From NCBI RefSeq assembly GCF_012932795.1, contig NZ_LANA01000001.1:688858-752857 (forward strand): a stretch of 64,000 nt of DNA, given 5' to 3'. Below, piece by piece: positions 50,079 through 59,239 of this stretch (positions are counted from its first letter, which is position 1; each line of letters opens with the position of its first letter). Under the pieces are notes generated by a model. That model saw nothing but the letters and a program-made list of their open reading frames with translations, was not told the DNA's origin and did no database searches. Source of the stretch: Candidatus Pelagibacter communis (GTDB lineage Bacteria; Pseudomonadota; Alphaproteobacteria; Pelagibacterales; Pelagibacteraceae). The translations under genes were made by a program, and so were the position numbers.

Positions 50079-51314
50079 ATGAAATTAAAAATTGGAATCA
50101 TTGGAGCTGGTATTCAGGGTATCTCGAACGCATTATTTTTACAAAAAAAAGGGTTTTTAGTAACAATTTTTGACAGAAGTGAACCAGGCAGTCCTGCTGC
50201 ATCTTATGGTAACGCAGGTCACTTTTCTCCTTATGCATCTGTTCCAATAAATAGACCTGATATTTTAACAGATGTGCCAGCGATGCTATTAAGTTCAACA
50301 GGCCCGCTTGCCTTGAAGTGGAACTACGTTCCAAAAATGATACCTTGGTTTTTACAATTTATAAAAAACTGCACTACAAAAAAAATGATGCATACTGCTC
50401 AAAATATGCATCAAATTTTAGATCTTGCACTTCCTGCATATGATGAATTATTTGATGAGGTAGAACTTGGAGGATTAGTTGAAAAGAAAGGTATTTTATA
50501 TATCTGGAATGAACAAAGTTTAAAGAGTAGAGAGTTAGAGATCGATGTTAGAAATAAATTAGGTGTTGATCAACAAGTAGTAACTCCAAAGGAAATTCAC
50601 GATCTAGAACCCAATATAAAACCTATCTATCATGGAGGTGTCTACTATCAATATGGAAGACATGCCAGAAACCCAAAAAAAATTCTTTTAAAACTTTATG
50701 ATCTTTTTTTAAAAAAGGGAGGTAATTTTTTAAAATTGAACGTTAAAGATATTAATTTTGATAATGATAAACCAGTCATAAAATCTGAAACTCAAAGCTT
50801 CCTTTTTGATAAGATAGTGATTGCTTGTGGGTCGTTTTCAAAAAAACTAACAGATAATCTAGATGAAAAAATACCTCTTGATACTGAGAGAGGTTATCAT
50901 GTTCATTTCAAAGATTGTGATCATCTTTTGAGTAGACCTGTAATTTTTCAAAATAGAGGGTTTGGAATCACACCCATGGAACAAGGGCTTAGAGTGGTAG
51001 GTACAGTTGAATTTGGTGGTCTAGACAACCCGTTATCCAAAGCAAGAGTTAAAAATTTAATTAATAATGCAAAATATATGATGGGTGATTTACCTGAACA
51101 TGCAGATGAGTGGTTAGGTTTTAGACCAACACTGCCAGATTATTTACCTGTTATAGGACCTTCAAAAAAGTATAAAAATATCTTTTATTGTTTTGGTCAT
51201 CATCATTTAGGATGGACATTAGGACCAATTTCAGGGAAAATAATTTCAGGAATGATAGCTGAAGAGAATACCAACTTAGATTTAAAACCGTATAGTTCTC
51301 TTAGGTTTAACTAA
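50079..51314 (+). CDS. DadA-like FAD-dependent D-amino acid dehydrogenase
   Basis: This is a DAO-family oxidoreductase. The N-terminal FAD-binding dinucleotide fold is IGIIGAGIQGISNALFLQKKG (core GAGIQGISNA, about residues 8-17), followed by ERSEPGSPAASYGNAGHF-type DRSEPGSPAASYGNAGHF, typical of DadA. The C-terminal part has FGGLDNP, WLGFRPTLPDYLPVIGPS and HHHLGWTLGPISGKII. Length is 411 residues from the ATG at 50079, chosen because it starts just before the FAD fold; a TTG at 50022 would add 19 residues. Substrate (D-amino acid or another amine) cannot be told from sequence. The next two genes are packed behind it. Confidence 0.85.
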   Translation: MKLKIGIIGAGIQGISNALFLQKKGFLVTIFDRSEPGSPAASYGNAGHFSPYASVPINRPDILTDVPAMLLSSTGPLALKWNYVPKMIPWFLQFIKNCTTKKMMHTAQNMHQILDLALPAYDELFDEVELGGLVEKKGILYIWNEQSLKSRELEIDVRNKLGVDQQVVTPKEIHDLEPNIKPIYHGGVYYQYGRHARNPKKILLKLYDLFLKKGGNFLKLNVKDINFDNDKPVIKSETQSFLFDKIVIACGSFSKKLTDNLDEKIPLDTERGYHVHFKDCDHLLSRPVIFQNRGFGITPMEQGLRVVGTVEFGGLDNPLSKARVKNLINNAKYMMGDLPEHADEWLGFRPTLPDYLPVIGPSKKYKNIFYCFGHHHLGWTLGPISGKIISGMIAEENTNLDLKPYSSLRFN

Positions 51315-52214
51315 GTGATAAATAAAAATAATATTGCTTATGTTTTTTTATTTTTTGCAACCTTGTTTTGGTCTGGAAATTTTCTAGTTGGTAAATTTGC
51401 TAGTCAATATCAAATACCACCTTTTTCATTAAACTTTTATAGATGGTTTTTTGCTTGGTTAATCTTGATACCATTTACAATTAAGGAAATTTTAAACAAA
51501 AGAGATTATATTTTAGAAAATTATAAATATTACATAGTTCTTGGTATAACGAGTGTTACTATATTTAATTCAATTGTTTATTATTCATTAAATTTTACAC
51601 AAGTTATTAGTGGAGTATTAATGATATCAACAATACCAGTGATGATCATATTCATTTCATCAATTTTAAAAATTGAAAAAACTAACACTTTTCAAATATT
51701 AGGAGTTGCATGTTCTTTTATTGGAGTAGTTTTAATTATAACTAAAGCCAACCTAGGAATTTTATTGAATTTAGATTTCAATAAAGGAGACATCACAATG
51801 GTTTTTGGAATGTTATCTTGGGCTACTTACTCTGCATTATTAAAGAAGAAAAAACATGAACTATCACAATTAACATTACTAGAAGTAGTAATTTCATTTG
51901 GCTTTATTTTTTTAATTCCAATTTATTTTATAGAATATCAAATGGGCTATAGAATTGTGCCAAATCAAAACTTTTTTATGATTTTATTTTATGTAGTTTT
52001 GTTTCCAGGTCTTATCTCTTTTATTTTTTGGATAAAGGGAGTTTCTTTAATAGGAGCTAATAGAGCAGGCATTTTTTTACACATGATGCCTGTATTAAGT
52101 GCAATTATGGCAATGATTATTTTTAATGAAAAATTTATGTTTTATCATATGTTGGGCGCAATATTTATTTTAACTGGGATTCTTTTATCAAATAGAAAGA
52201 TTAAAAATGCTTAA
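51315..52214 (+). CDS. EamA/DMT-family transporter
   Basis: This 299-residue membrane protein has ten hydrophobic helices in two five-helix repeats, the drug/metabolite transporter pattern. Typical stretches are LFWSGNFLVGKFAS near the N-terminus and the second repeat start MLSWATYSALLKKKK. Members export amino acids or metabolites, but the substrate is unknown. It starts at GTG 51315 directly after the DadA-like stop and overlaps the next gene by 8 bases, suggesting one operon. Confidence 0.85.
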   Translation: MINKNNIAYVFLFFATLFWSGNFLVGKFASQYQIPPFSLNFYRWFFAWLILIPFTIKEILNKRDYILENYKYYIVLGITSVTIFNSIVYYSLNFTQVISGVLMISTIPVMIIFISSILKIEKTNTFQILGVACSFIGVVLIITKANLGILLNLDFNKGDITMVFGMLSWATYSALLKKKKHELSQLTLLEVVISFGFIFLIPIYFIEYQMGYRIVPNQNFFMILFYVVLFPGLISFIFWIKGVSLIGANRAGIFLHMMPVLSAIMAMIIFNEKFMFYHMLGAIFILTGILLSNRKIKNA

Positions 52215-53157
52215 AGTTGCTATCTTAGATGACTATCAAAATGTATCTCATGAATTTGTTGATTTAAAAAGATTATCAGGAAAATATGAATTTAAAATAT
52301 TTAGTGAGCCATTTGAGGATGAGGCAGAAGCCATAGAACAATTGGCAGAATTTGAAGCTTTATTGATAATGAGAGAAAGAACTCCTATTACTAAAAATTT
52401 AATTGATAATTTAAATGATCTTAAATATATCATAACAAGTGGCTCAAGAAATAAAGCTATAGACTTAGCTGCTGCCAAAAAAAGAAGAGTTGTGGTATGT
52501 GGAACAGAAATAGATTTTGCAGGCACAACAGAATTAACTTGGGGTTTAATTTTAGGTTTAGCTAGAAATTTTAAAGAAGAAATTGACAATATGTATCAAG
52601 GGTATTGGCAATCAACTATTGGTTTTGAACTTAAAGGTAAAATTTTAGGGTTAGTAGGACTTGGAAGAGTTGGTTCACAAGTTGCAAAAATTGGTAAAGC
52701 TTTTGGTATGGAAGTTATGGCATGGAGTGAAAATCTAAACTTGGATACCTGTAAAGAATTAGGTGTTCTTCCGTCTAGTAAAGAAGATCTATTTCAAAAC
52801 TCTGATTTTTTATCAATTCATGTTCAAGGAGGTGAGAGATATAAAGAATTAATAAAGTTAAAAGAACTAGACTCAATGAAAAAAACTGCCTTTTTAATTA
52901 ATACTTCTAGAGGATCAATTATCAATGAAGATGATCTAATTATTGCATTGTCAACTAATGTTATTGCTGGTGCAGGTCTTGATGTCTATGAAAAAGAACC
53001 TTTGCAAGAAGGAAATAAATTAAGATTTTTACCAAATGCACTATTAATGCCACATATTGGTTATGTAACAGCAGAAAATTATAGTGTGTTTTATATACAG
53101 ATGATTGAAGGCTTAGAAGCATGTGTTGCTGGTAAACCCTTAAGAGTATTAGAATAA
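52207..53157 (+). CDS. D-2-hydroxyacid dehydrogenase family protein
   Basis: This NAD(P)-dependent dehydrogenase has an N-terminal substrate domain with LLIMRERTPITKNLIDNL and ITSGSRNKAIDLAAAKKR. The Rossmann domain carries LGLVGLGRVGSQVAKIGKAFG, with the core GLGRVGSQVA near residue 151. The catalytic region has LINTSRGSIINEDDL (Arg), DVYEKEPL (Glu) and LMPHIGYVT (His). Length is 316 residues. The exact substrate, perhaps a 2-oxoacid made by the neighbouring DadA-like enzyme, is inference. Confidence 0.85.
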   Translation: MLKVAILDDYQNVSHEFVDLKRLSGKYEFKIFSEPFEDEAEAIEQLAEFEALLIMRERTPITKNLIDNLNDLKYIITSGSRNKAIDLAAAKKRRVVVCGTEIDFAGTTELTWGLILGLARNFKEEIDNMYQGYWQSTIGFELKGKILGLVGLGRVGSQVAKIGKAFGMEVMAWSENLNLDTCKELGVLPSSKEDLFQNSDFLSIHVQGGERYKELIKLKELDSMKKTAFLINTSRGSIINEDDLIIALSTNVIAGAGLDVYEKEPLQEGNKLRFLPNALLMPHIGYVTAENYSVFYIQMIEGLEACVAGKPLRVLE

Positions 53158-53161
53158 GTTT

Positions 53162-53533
53162 ATGATAAAAAAAGTTAACAAAGATCTCACTGCTGAACAA
53201 AAATTAGTTTTATTTGAAGATGGTACAGAAGCACCAGGAACTAGTGAACTAAATCATGAGAAGAGACAAGGTAGTTACCACTGCACTAATTGTGGTGAAA
53301 AATTATTTGACTCATCTGCTAAATATGAAAGTGGATCAGGCTGGCCTTCATTTTATAAATCACTTCCAGATGTATTTGAAACTAAAACAGATACTTTATT
53401 AGGGTACGAAAGAGTTGAGTATCATTGCAAAAAATGTGGTGGTCACCATGGGCATATTTTTGAAGATGGACCGAACCCAACAGGAAAAAGATATTGTAAT
53501 AATGGTGTTTGCTTAGTCTTTAAAGAAAAATGA
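53162..53533 (+). CDS. msrB: peptide-methionine (R)-S-oxide reductase
   Basis: MsrB repairs R-methionine sulfoxide. The two zinc CxxC pairs are CTNCGEKLF and CKKCGGHHGHIF, with SGSGWPSFYK between them and the catalytic Cys in GKRYCNNGVCLVF. Length of 123 residues is normal. It starts four bases after the dehydrogenase stop and overlaps the next gene by four bases. Confidence 0.95.
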   Translation: MIKKVNKDLTAEQKLVLFEDGTEAPGTSELNHEKRQGSYHCTNCGEKLFDSSAKYESGSGWPSFYKSLPDVFETKTDTLLGYERVEYHCKKCGGHHGHIFEDGPNPTGKRYCNNGVCLVFKEK

Positions 53534-53871
53534 TTATAAAATATATTAGTTTTTTAATTGGTATTGTTTGGTCTTATTCAATAATAAAAACACAATCAGT
53601 GTTCAGTAAAAAAGCTGGGCTTGTATTTAAAATATTTATTACAAAAGTTTCTTGGTTTACTTTAATTGCAGCTTGTTATTTTGGTTATAAAAACTTTACA
53701 ATTAAATCTATAATTATTGGTGTTATAATTGGCGTTTTGATAGTCAATTTAGGTTTTTATATATTAAAAAAATATATCAATAAAAGATTTAATAAAAAAC
53801 AATTAACAATTTTTCAAAGTTTTTTTGAATATACCTTAATTTTTTTAGTTATTTACTTTGTTTTATTTTAA
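53530..53871 (+). CDS. small membrane protein of unknown function
   Basis: This 113-residue protein has three or four hydrophobic segments (about residues 3-18, 35-50, 56-77 and 95-112). No family is recognised. The ATG overlaps the msrB stop by four bases (ATGA), so it is probably translated with msrB. Its last 9 bases overlap the 3' end of the convergent grxC. Confidence 0.6.
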   Translation: MIIKYISFLIGIVWSYSIIKTQSVFSKKAGLVFKIFITKVSWFTLIAACYFGYKNFTIKSIIIGVIIGVLIVNLGFYILKKYINKRFNKKQLTIFQSFFEYTLIFLVIYFVLF

Positions 53872-54117
53872 AAGATCTTGAAGTTTATTTTCTTTTTCTA
53901 AAGCTCTAACATCATCGTAACCACCCATGTGTTGATCATCAAAGAAAATTTGAGGAATAGTTCTTTTACCATTAGCTTTTGCAATCATTTCATCCATAGC
54001 ACCATCAACTGTTGCAATATTAATTTCTTTATATTCAACATTGTTTCTAGCTAGCAATCTTTTTGCTGCATCACAAAAATTGCAAAGTGGACCTGTATAA
54101 ATGGTAACTGATTTCAT
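53863..54117 (-). CDS. grxC: glutaredoxin 3-type
   Basis: This 84-residue glutaredoxin reduces disulfides using glutathione. The N-terminal active site reads YTGPLCNFCDAAKRLL, a dithiol CxxC but CNFC rather than the common CPYC. The glutathione-binding parts are KRTIPQIFFDDQHMGGYDDVRAL (TIPQIF and GGYDD). It is downstream of the DUF2805-like gene on the minus strand, with three bases between. Confidence 0.92.
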   Translation of the reverse strand: MKSVTIYTGPLCNFCDAAKRLLARNNVEYKEINIATVDGAMDEMIAKANGKRTIPQIFFDDQHMGGYDDVRALEKENKLQDLLK

Positions 54118-54120
54118 AGC

Positions 54121-54417
54121 TTATAAATAATCATTCTTTTTAATTTTACTAGTAATTTCTTTTCTGGAATACTCAAATTTTTTTCTGTGTTTTATACTTT
54201 TTTGATTAACTCTTTTTCTCCATAATCTGAAAGATATAGGCTTTATAGATCTTCTCATAATTTTGATAACTTCAGATTCTGTCTTTCCTGTCTTTTTTTC
54301 GATCTCCTCAAAAGTGACCCGGTCTGCCCAGGCTGCCCAAATTATCCAATCTGGGTCATCGATGTTCGGCTCAGGATTTTTAACTCTAGTAATGGGGGTG
54401 TGACCTTTTTTTTTCAT
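54121..54417 (-). CDS. TIGR03643/DUF2805-family protein
   Basis: This 98-residue basic protein contains DDPDWIIWAAWADRVTFEEIEKKTGKTESEVIKIMRRS-type sequence (core IIWAAWADRVTFEEIEKKTG, about residues 25-44), then PISFRLWRKRVNQKSIKHRKKF. This is the DUF2805 / TIGR03643 pattern, a helix-turn-helix-like small protein common in marine bacteria with no assigned function. It forms a short minus-strand unit with grxC. Confidence 0.8.
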   Translation of the reverse strand: MKKKGHTPITRVKNPEPNIDDPDWIIWAAWADRVTFEEIEKKTGKTESEVIKIMRRSIKPISFRLWRKRVNQKSIKHRKKFEYSRKEITSKIKKNDYL

Positions 54418-54483
54418 AAATCCTTTATATTTGAAAAAAATGATTAATGCATTTTATTTAAGGTCGTGATATGATCTAATTTA

Positions 54484-54530
54484 GATAGTCCATCTTAGCC
54501 ATCTTTAGCTCCCGGTTTTTTTGGACTATC
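54484..54530 (+). promoter_or_regulatory. leader hairpin before the LysE-family gene
   Basis: GATAGTCC (54484-54491) and GGACTATC (54523-54530) form a perfect 8-bp stem closing a 31-base internal region that includes CATCTTAGCC and TAGCTCCCGG. The hairpin ends 14 bases before the LysE-family ATG at 54545 and so could control its translation or transcription. It does not match any riboswitch class I can identify by eye. Confidence 0.4.
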
Positions 54531-54544
54531 CTAAAAATCCAAAA

Positions 54545-55159
54545 ATGTTTCCTATAAATTATTTCCTTTTTTTACAAATAATTTTATTTTTATTTATCAC
54601 ACCTGGAACACCTAGAATTGTTATCATTTCTTATTCAATGAATTATGGAGTTCAAAAATGTATTTGGACAGCACTTGGAGACATTACCGCAAATTTTATT
54701 CAAGCCACTTTAGTAATTTTTGTTCTTGGATCTTTTTTTGTCGATAATCCAAATTTTTTAAATATATTTAAGTGGATTGGGATAGCTTACTTACTTTATC
54801 TTGCTTATGATCTTTATAAATCTAGACCAAAAGATATAAATTCAAATAATATTTCATCAAAAAGTTTTTTTTCTTTCTTTAAGGATGGTTTTTTAGTTGC
54901 AGGAACAAGTCCTAAGGCTTGGATGTTCTTTCCATTAATCTTTCCACAGTTTATTGACTTTAATTCAAATTATATTGTTCAATTTTTTATTTTAATCACG
55001 ACGTATGTTGTATTAGATTTTTTATCTCTAGTTGCTTACGCATTACTCGCTAGAAAATTAATTGTGTGGATAAAAGCAAATCCAAAAACTATTAATACAA
55101 TTTCAGCGTGCGTATTAATAATAATCGCATTAATCATAGCTTTTATTCAAAAATATTAA
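54545..55159 (+). CDS. LysE-family amino acid exporter
   Basis: This membrane protein of about 204 residues has six hydrophobic helices. The N-terminal LFLFITPGTPRIVIISYSMNYG (PGTP motif) and KWIGIAYLLYLAYDLYKSR are typical of LysE/RhtB exporters, followed by FKDGFLVAGTSPKAWMFFPLIFPQF. The start is taken as the ATG at 54545; an in-frame TTG at 54521 lies inside the leader hairpin. The substrate (lysine, homoserine or another amino acid) is unknown. Confidence 0.85.
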   Translation: MFPINYFLFLQIILFLFITPGTPRIVIISYSMNYGVQKCIWTALGDITANFIQATLVIFVLGSFFVDNPNFLNIFKWIGIAYLLYLAYDLYKSRPKDINSNNISSKSFFSFFKDGFLVAGTSPKAWMFFPLIFPQFIDFNSNYIVQFFILITTYVVLDFLSLVAYALLARKLIVWIKANPKTINTISACVLIIIALIIAFIQKY

Positions 55160-55239
55160 GTCGCATTTTTTAATAGATACTTGTTTGTTTTTTGATTTAG
55201 GAGTTAAATAATTTTTTAAATTTAACAAAGGAAATAAAA

Positions 55240-56475
55240 ATGAAAATAAGAAATATAATAATTACTTTTGTTTCTGCACTAGCATTATTATTATCTACAT
55301 CTGTAACATCTTTTGCAAAAGTTGTTGGAGACAAGATAATTTTAGGATCTGCTATTTCATTAACTGGAAAATACTCATCTAATGGTGTTCATACTCAGAA
55401 TGGTTACAACATGGCTGTAGATAGAATTAATAGCATGGGTGGAATAAAAGTTGGTGGAAAAACTTATAAGTTTGAAATCATTTACTATGATGATGAGTCA
55501 AATCCTAAGAGAGCAGCTCAACTTGCAGAAAGATTAATCTCACAAGATGGTGTTGAATATATGCTTGGGCCTTATAGTTCAGGTTTAACAAAAGCAATCG
55601 CCCCTGTAACAGAGAAATATGGAGTTCCAATGGTAGAAGCCAATGGTGCTTCAAGATCTTTATTTACAAAAGGTTATAAATATCTGTTTGCAGTGCTTGC
55701 ACCGGCAAATTTATATCTTGATGTAGCTATAGATTTAGCGGTTGAAAAAAATGGTGGTAAGCCAGTTACAGTTGCAATGGCTTTTGAACAAGATGCCTTT
55801 TCTCAAGATGTTAGACTTGGTGTTTTGGAAGCAATCGAAAGAACAGGATCTAAAAAAGTAATAGATGACAAGCTACCGAAAGAACTTAATGATATGGCGG
55901 CAACTTTAGCAAAAGTTAAAGCTGTTAAACCAGATGTTCTTGTGGTTTCAGGTCATACTAAAGGTGCTTTAACAGCTGTTAGACAGATTGCTGAAATGAA
56001 AGTTGATGTACCAATGCTTGCGATGACACACTGTGATGCTGCGAAATTATCAAAGCAACATGGTAAAAATTCACAGTACGCATTATGTGCATCTCAGTGG
56101 CATAAAACTCTTACTTACAAAGATAATTTCTTTAAGGATGGTATGACTTATGATGCTGACTTTTCTAAAGAGTTCGGTTATGCACCTCCTTATCAAGCTG
56201 CTGAATCTTCAGCTGCTTTATTGGTATTTAAAGACGCATTTGAAAGAGCAAATTCCTTTGACAAAGTAAAAGTTAGAGATGCTCTTGCAGCCACTGATAT
56301 GCAAACTTTTTATGGAAACATAAAATTTGCAAAGGGTGGACAGAATACTGATAAGCCAATGGTGTTATTCCAAGTAATGTGTGATGGGGATAAATGTGAA
56401 AATAAAGTTGTAGCTCCTACTAAATGGGCTTCAGCCGAGTTGATACATCCAATTCCTTCTTGGTCTAAAAGATAA
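55240..56475 (+). CDS. livK: branched-chain amino acid-type ABC transporter, substrate-binding protein
   Basis: This 411-residue periplasmic binding protein has a signal peptide of about 27 residues ending SVTSFA. The mature part starts VVGDKIILGSAISLTGKYSSNG, with the family pattern ILGSAISLTGKYS, then GGKTYKFEIIYYDDESNPKRAA and YMLGPYSSGLTKAIAPVTEKY. This is the Peripla_BP_6 family, whose members bind branched-chain amino acids, urea, amides or aromatic acids. The ligand cannot be told. AAAGGAA precedes the ATG. It is followed by a terminator-like hairpin and then livHMGF. Confidence 0.88.
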   Translation: MKIRNIIITFVSALALLLSTSVTSFAKVVGDKIILGSAISLTGKYSSNGVHTQNGYNMAVDRINSMGGIKVGGKTYKFEIIYYDDESNPKRAAQLAERLISQDGVEYMLGPYSSGLTKAIAPVTEKYGVPMVEANGASRSLFTKGYKYLFAVLAPANLYLDVAIDLAVEKNGGKPVTVAMAFEQDAFSQDVRLGVLEAIERTGSKKVIDDKLPKELNDMAATLAKVKAVKPDVLVVSGHTKGALTAVRQIAEMKVDVPMLAMTHCDAAKLSKQHGKNSQYALCASQWHKTLTYKDNFFKDGMTYDADFSKEFGYAPPYQAAESSAALLVFKDAFERANSFDKVKVRDALAATDMQTFYGNIKFAKGGQNTDKPMVLFQVMCDGDKCENKVVAPTKWASAELIHPIPSWSKR

Positions 56476-56490
56476 TATCTAAAATGTAAA

Positions 56491-56518
56491 ATGCTCCCTA
56501 GAAATAGGGGGTATTTTT
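56491..56518 (+). terminator. hairpin after livK, possible partial terminator
   Basis: ATGCTCCCTA pairs with TAGGGGGTAT (10 bp with two G-U pairs) around a GAAA tetraloop, followed by a run of T. It lies between livK and livH. Such an attenuating hairpin would let the binding protein be made in excess over the membrane subunits. Confidence 0.75.
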
Positions 56519-56559
56519 AAATAAAAGTTTTAAAATTATTTAAAAAGTTTCAAATATTT

Positions 56560-57453
56560 ATGGATCTACTTATATTTAAAGTACCGATATTAATGGTGCA
56601 AGCATCTTTAGACGGAATATTACTCGGAATTTTGTTTGCACTTATTGCTTATGGAATGGCTCTTCAATGGGGAGTAATGAATATTATTAATATTGCCCAA
56701 GGAGATTTAGTAATTCTTGGTGGTTACATTACTTATTTTATGTACCTTTCAGGTATACATCCAGCTTTAGGAGTAATAGTTGCTCCAGCCATAATGTATT
56801 TTGTAGGTGTAGGTCTTTACAAATTAGTGATAAATAAAGTTGTAGATAGAGATTTATTCATCTCAATACTTGCAACATTTGGAATTAGTATACTTTTCAT
56901 GCAGTTAATGAACTTTGCATTTGGTGCAGATGTCGTGCTTGCTAACTCTGAATTTGGAACAACTATGTTGTTTAATAACTCAGTAACACTTCCAAATTCT
57001 AAATTGTTTTCAGCGCTTATTAGTATTATTTTTGCAATAGGGCTTGTTATTTATATGAAAAAATCAAAACTAGGTCGTGCAATTAGAGCTACTGCTCAAA
57101 ACGCAAGAGCAGCTAAAATTTTAGGAGTTGATACGGAAAAAGTTTATGCAGCTACATTTGGAATTAACGCAGCACTTTGTGGTGTAGCAGGTTCATTAGT
57201 TGCTATTACATTTACAATTCATCCATATATGGGATTACCTTATACAATTAGATCGTTTATGATCGTTATTATAGCGGGTCTAGGAAATTTACCAGGGGTT
57301 GCTGTTTCAGGTATGGGTTTAGGAGTGTTTGAAGAATTTGCTGATTATATTCTAGGAACAGAATTTAGAATTGGCTCGGTATTCTTATTGTTAGTTTTAA
57401 TTTTAGTTTACAGAAGATTTAAATTATCTAAAAAAAGAGAGTATTTAAAATAA
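56560..57453 (+). CDS. livH: branched-chain-type ABC transporter permease LivH
   Basis: This inner-membrane permease has eight or more helices. Family motifs are ALIAYGMALQWGVMNIINIAQGD (core GVMNIINIAQGD), FGISILFMQLMNFAFG, RAIRATAQNARAAKILGVD and VIIAGLGNLPGVAVSG. Length is 297 residues. The TAATG overlap with livM implies coupled translation. Confidence 0.93.
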   Translation: MDLLIFKVPILMVQASLDGILLGILFALIAYGMALQWGVMNIINIAQGDLVILGGYITYFMYLSGIHPALGVIVAPAIMYFVGVGLYKLVINKVVDRDLFISILATFGISILFMQLMNFAFGADVVLANSEFGTTMLFNNSVTLPNSKLFSALISIIFAIGLVIYMKKSKLGRAIRATAQNARAAKILGVDTEKVYAATFGINAALCGVAGSLVAITFTIHPYMGLPYTIRSFMIVIIAGLGNLPGVAVSGMGLGVFEEFADYILGTEFRIGSVFLLLVLILVYRRFKLSKKREYLK

Positions 57454-58502
57454 TGAATAAAAATATTATTTTATATTCAGCATTATTAATTTTTGGTGTA
57501 CTTGCACCATTTATGCTACCAGCTTTCAAGGTTCAGCTATCAATTCTTTGTATATTAATTGTTCTAGCTCTAACTTGGAATATTCAAGGTGGTGAAATGG
57601 GCTATAACTCATTTGGAAATATTCTTTTTTATGGCCTTGGAATGTATATTTGTGCTTCTGCTCAAGTTGGTATGTTTTTTCCATTAGCTGAATGGACTGA
57701 AAGTGGTGGGGAAAAAACTTTTGTACATTCACCTACTCAGTTTTTCCAAGGTATGGCATTTGGTCTTCTACTAGCAGCAATCATACCAACAATAGTTGCT
57801 GGTTTGATTGGTTATGCGATTCTTGGACTTAGAGGACATTATTTTGCAATTTGTACCTTAGGTTTAGGTGTAGCTGCTGGTGAAATTTCAGGTGGGATTG
57901 AAATTATTGGAGCAGGGCAAGGATTCACAACTCCTCCATTTCCAAATGTAGGAAGCTTGGAGTCGAGAGGACAGTTTTTTTATTTTTTAAGCTTTATAGT
58001 ACTCGTATTAACTTTTATTACTGTAAAATCAGTTTATTCAACTCGATTTAGATTAGTTCTTAATGCAATAAGAGATAATGAAGATAAAGCTGAAGCAATG
58101 GGAATTCAAACAATGAAGTATAAAATTATTGGATGGATGATTTCTGCATTTTTCTGTGGGTTAGCCGGTGGTATCATGGGTGGATTAGTTGGTTATATTG
58201 ACTCAACTGATGTTGCTTTTGATGGAAGAGAAATGGGAGTGTTTATGGTTTTAATGGCAATACTTGGTGGTAAGGGAACATTATGGGGACCTGTTATCGG
58301 TGCCACTTTGTTTCATTTGTTTAAAGAGGGTTTCTGGACTTACTTCTTAGGCTGGCAGTATGTTGCTCTTGGAGTTTTAATTGTTGTAATTGTAATTTAC
58401 TTCCCTGAGGGACTAATGGGATGGCTTAGAGAAAAATATCCAGAAAGGTTTGGCGAAGTTGTAGACGAAGCTGATCGTAAAGCACAGGTGGAATTAAAAT
58501 GA
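57453..58502 (+). CDS. livM: branched-chain-type ABC transporter permease LivM
   Basis: This is the second permease subunit (349 residues). It has ALTWNIQGGEMGYNSFGNILFYGLGMY near the N-terminus, GLRGHYFAICTLGLG, and AIRDNEDKAEAMGIQTMKYK (the EAA-like ABC contact), followed by AILGGKGTLWGPVIGA. The N-terminus is slightly divergent from LivM (GEMGYNSFGN for the usual GxxSFGHA). It overlaps livG by 4 bases. Confidence 0.92.
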   Translation: MNKNIILYSALLIFGVLAPFMLPAFKVQLSILCILIVLALTWNIQGGEMGYNSFGNILFYGLGMYICASAQVGMFFPLAEWTESGGEKTFVHSPTQFFQGMAFGLLLAAIIPTIVAGLIGYAILGLRGHYFAICTLGLGVAAGEISGGIEIIGAGQGFTTPPFPNVGSLESRGQFFYFLSFIVLVLTFITVKSVYSTRFRLVLNAIRDNEDKAEAMGIQTMKYKIIGWMISAFFCGLAGGIMGGLVGYIDSTDVAFDGREMGVFMVLMAILGGKGTLWGPVIGATLFHLFKEGFWTYFLGWQYVALGVLIVVIVIYFPEGLMGWLREKYPERFGEVVDEADRKAQVELK

Positions 58503-59239
58503 GCATCTTAGAAGTAAACAATGTCAGTAAATCTTTTGGAGGTGTAAAAGCAAATGTTGATATTTCGATGTCAGTCGAAAAAGGAAAAATTGTTGGTTTA
58601 ATTGGACCAAATGGATCAGGCAAAACAACCTTATTCAACTCTATTGTTGGAACTTATCCTGTAGACAGCGGATCTATAAAATTCAATAATAAAGAAGTAT
58701 CTGAGTTACCAGTTCCAGTTATAGCAAAACTTGGTTTGTTAAGAACATTTCAACAAACAAGAATTTATGGAAAGTTAAATTGCATTGATAATATGCTAAT
58801 TAGCCATAAAGGAAGTGATGAAAGTTTAATTACAATATTTTCTAAAATTCCTAAAAACTTAACGGATAAAGCAGAAAATTTATTGAGTTTTGTTGGTCTT
58901 TATCAAAAAAGAAAATTGAGAGCTGGAGATCTATCTTTTGGTCAGCAAAAATTATTAGAGCTTGCAATGGCTTTAATGAATGAGCCGGAAATGCTCTTAT
59001 TAGATGAACCGACAGCTGGAATTAATCCAACTTTGATAAATGGAATTATAGATAGATTAATTAAAGTAAATCAAGACTTTGGTATAACTCTTTTGGTTAT
59101 TGAACATAACATGAAAGTGATCATGCAATTAGCAGAAGATATTTTTTGTTTGGCTCATGGCAAAATGCTAGCTAATGGGTCTCCAGACGAAATTAAAAAT
59201 GATAAGCGTGTAATAGATGCTTATTTAGGAGCGCAATAA
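58499..59239 (+). CDS. livG: branched-chain-type ABC transporter ATPase LivG
   Basis: This 246-residue ATPase has NNVSKSFGGVKANVDIS, Walker A LIGPNGSGKTTLFN, a Q-loop TFQQTRIYGKL, signature LSFGQQKLLELAMAL and Walker B MLLLDEPTAGI. The LSFGQQ signature is the LivG form of LSGGQ. It is coupled to livM and livF by overlaps. A second LivG-type gene begins at 63747. Confidence 0.95.
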   Translation: MSILEVNNVSKSFGGVKANVDISMSVEKGKIVGLIGPNGSGKTTLFNSIVGTYPVDSGSIKFNNKEVSELPVPVIAKLGLLRTFQQTRIYGKLNCIDNMLISHKGSDESLITIFSKIPKNLTDKAENLLSFVGLYQKRKLRAGDLSFGQQKLLELAMALMNEPEMLLLDEPTAGINPTLINGIIDRLIKVNQDFGITLLVIEHNMKVIMQLAEDIFCLAHGKMLANGSPDEIKNDKRVIDAYLGAQ

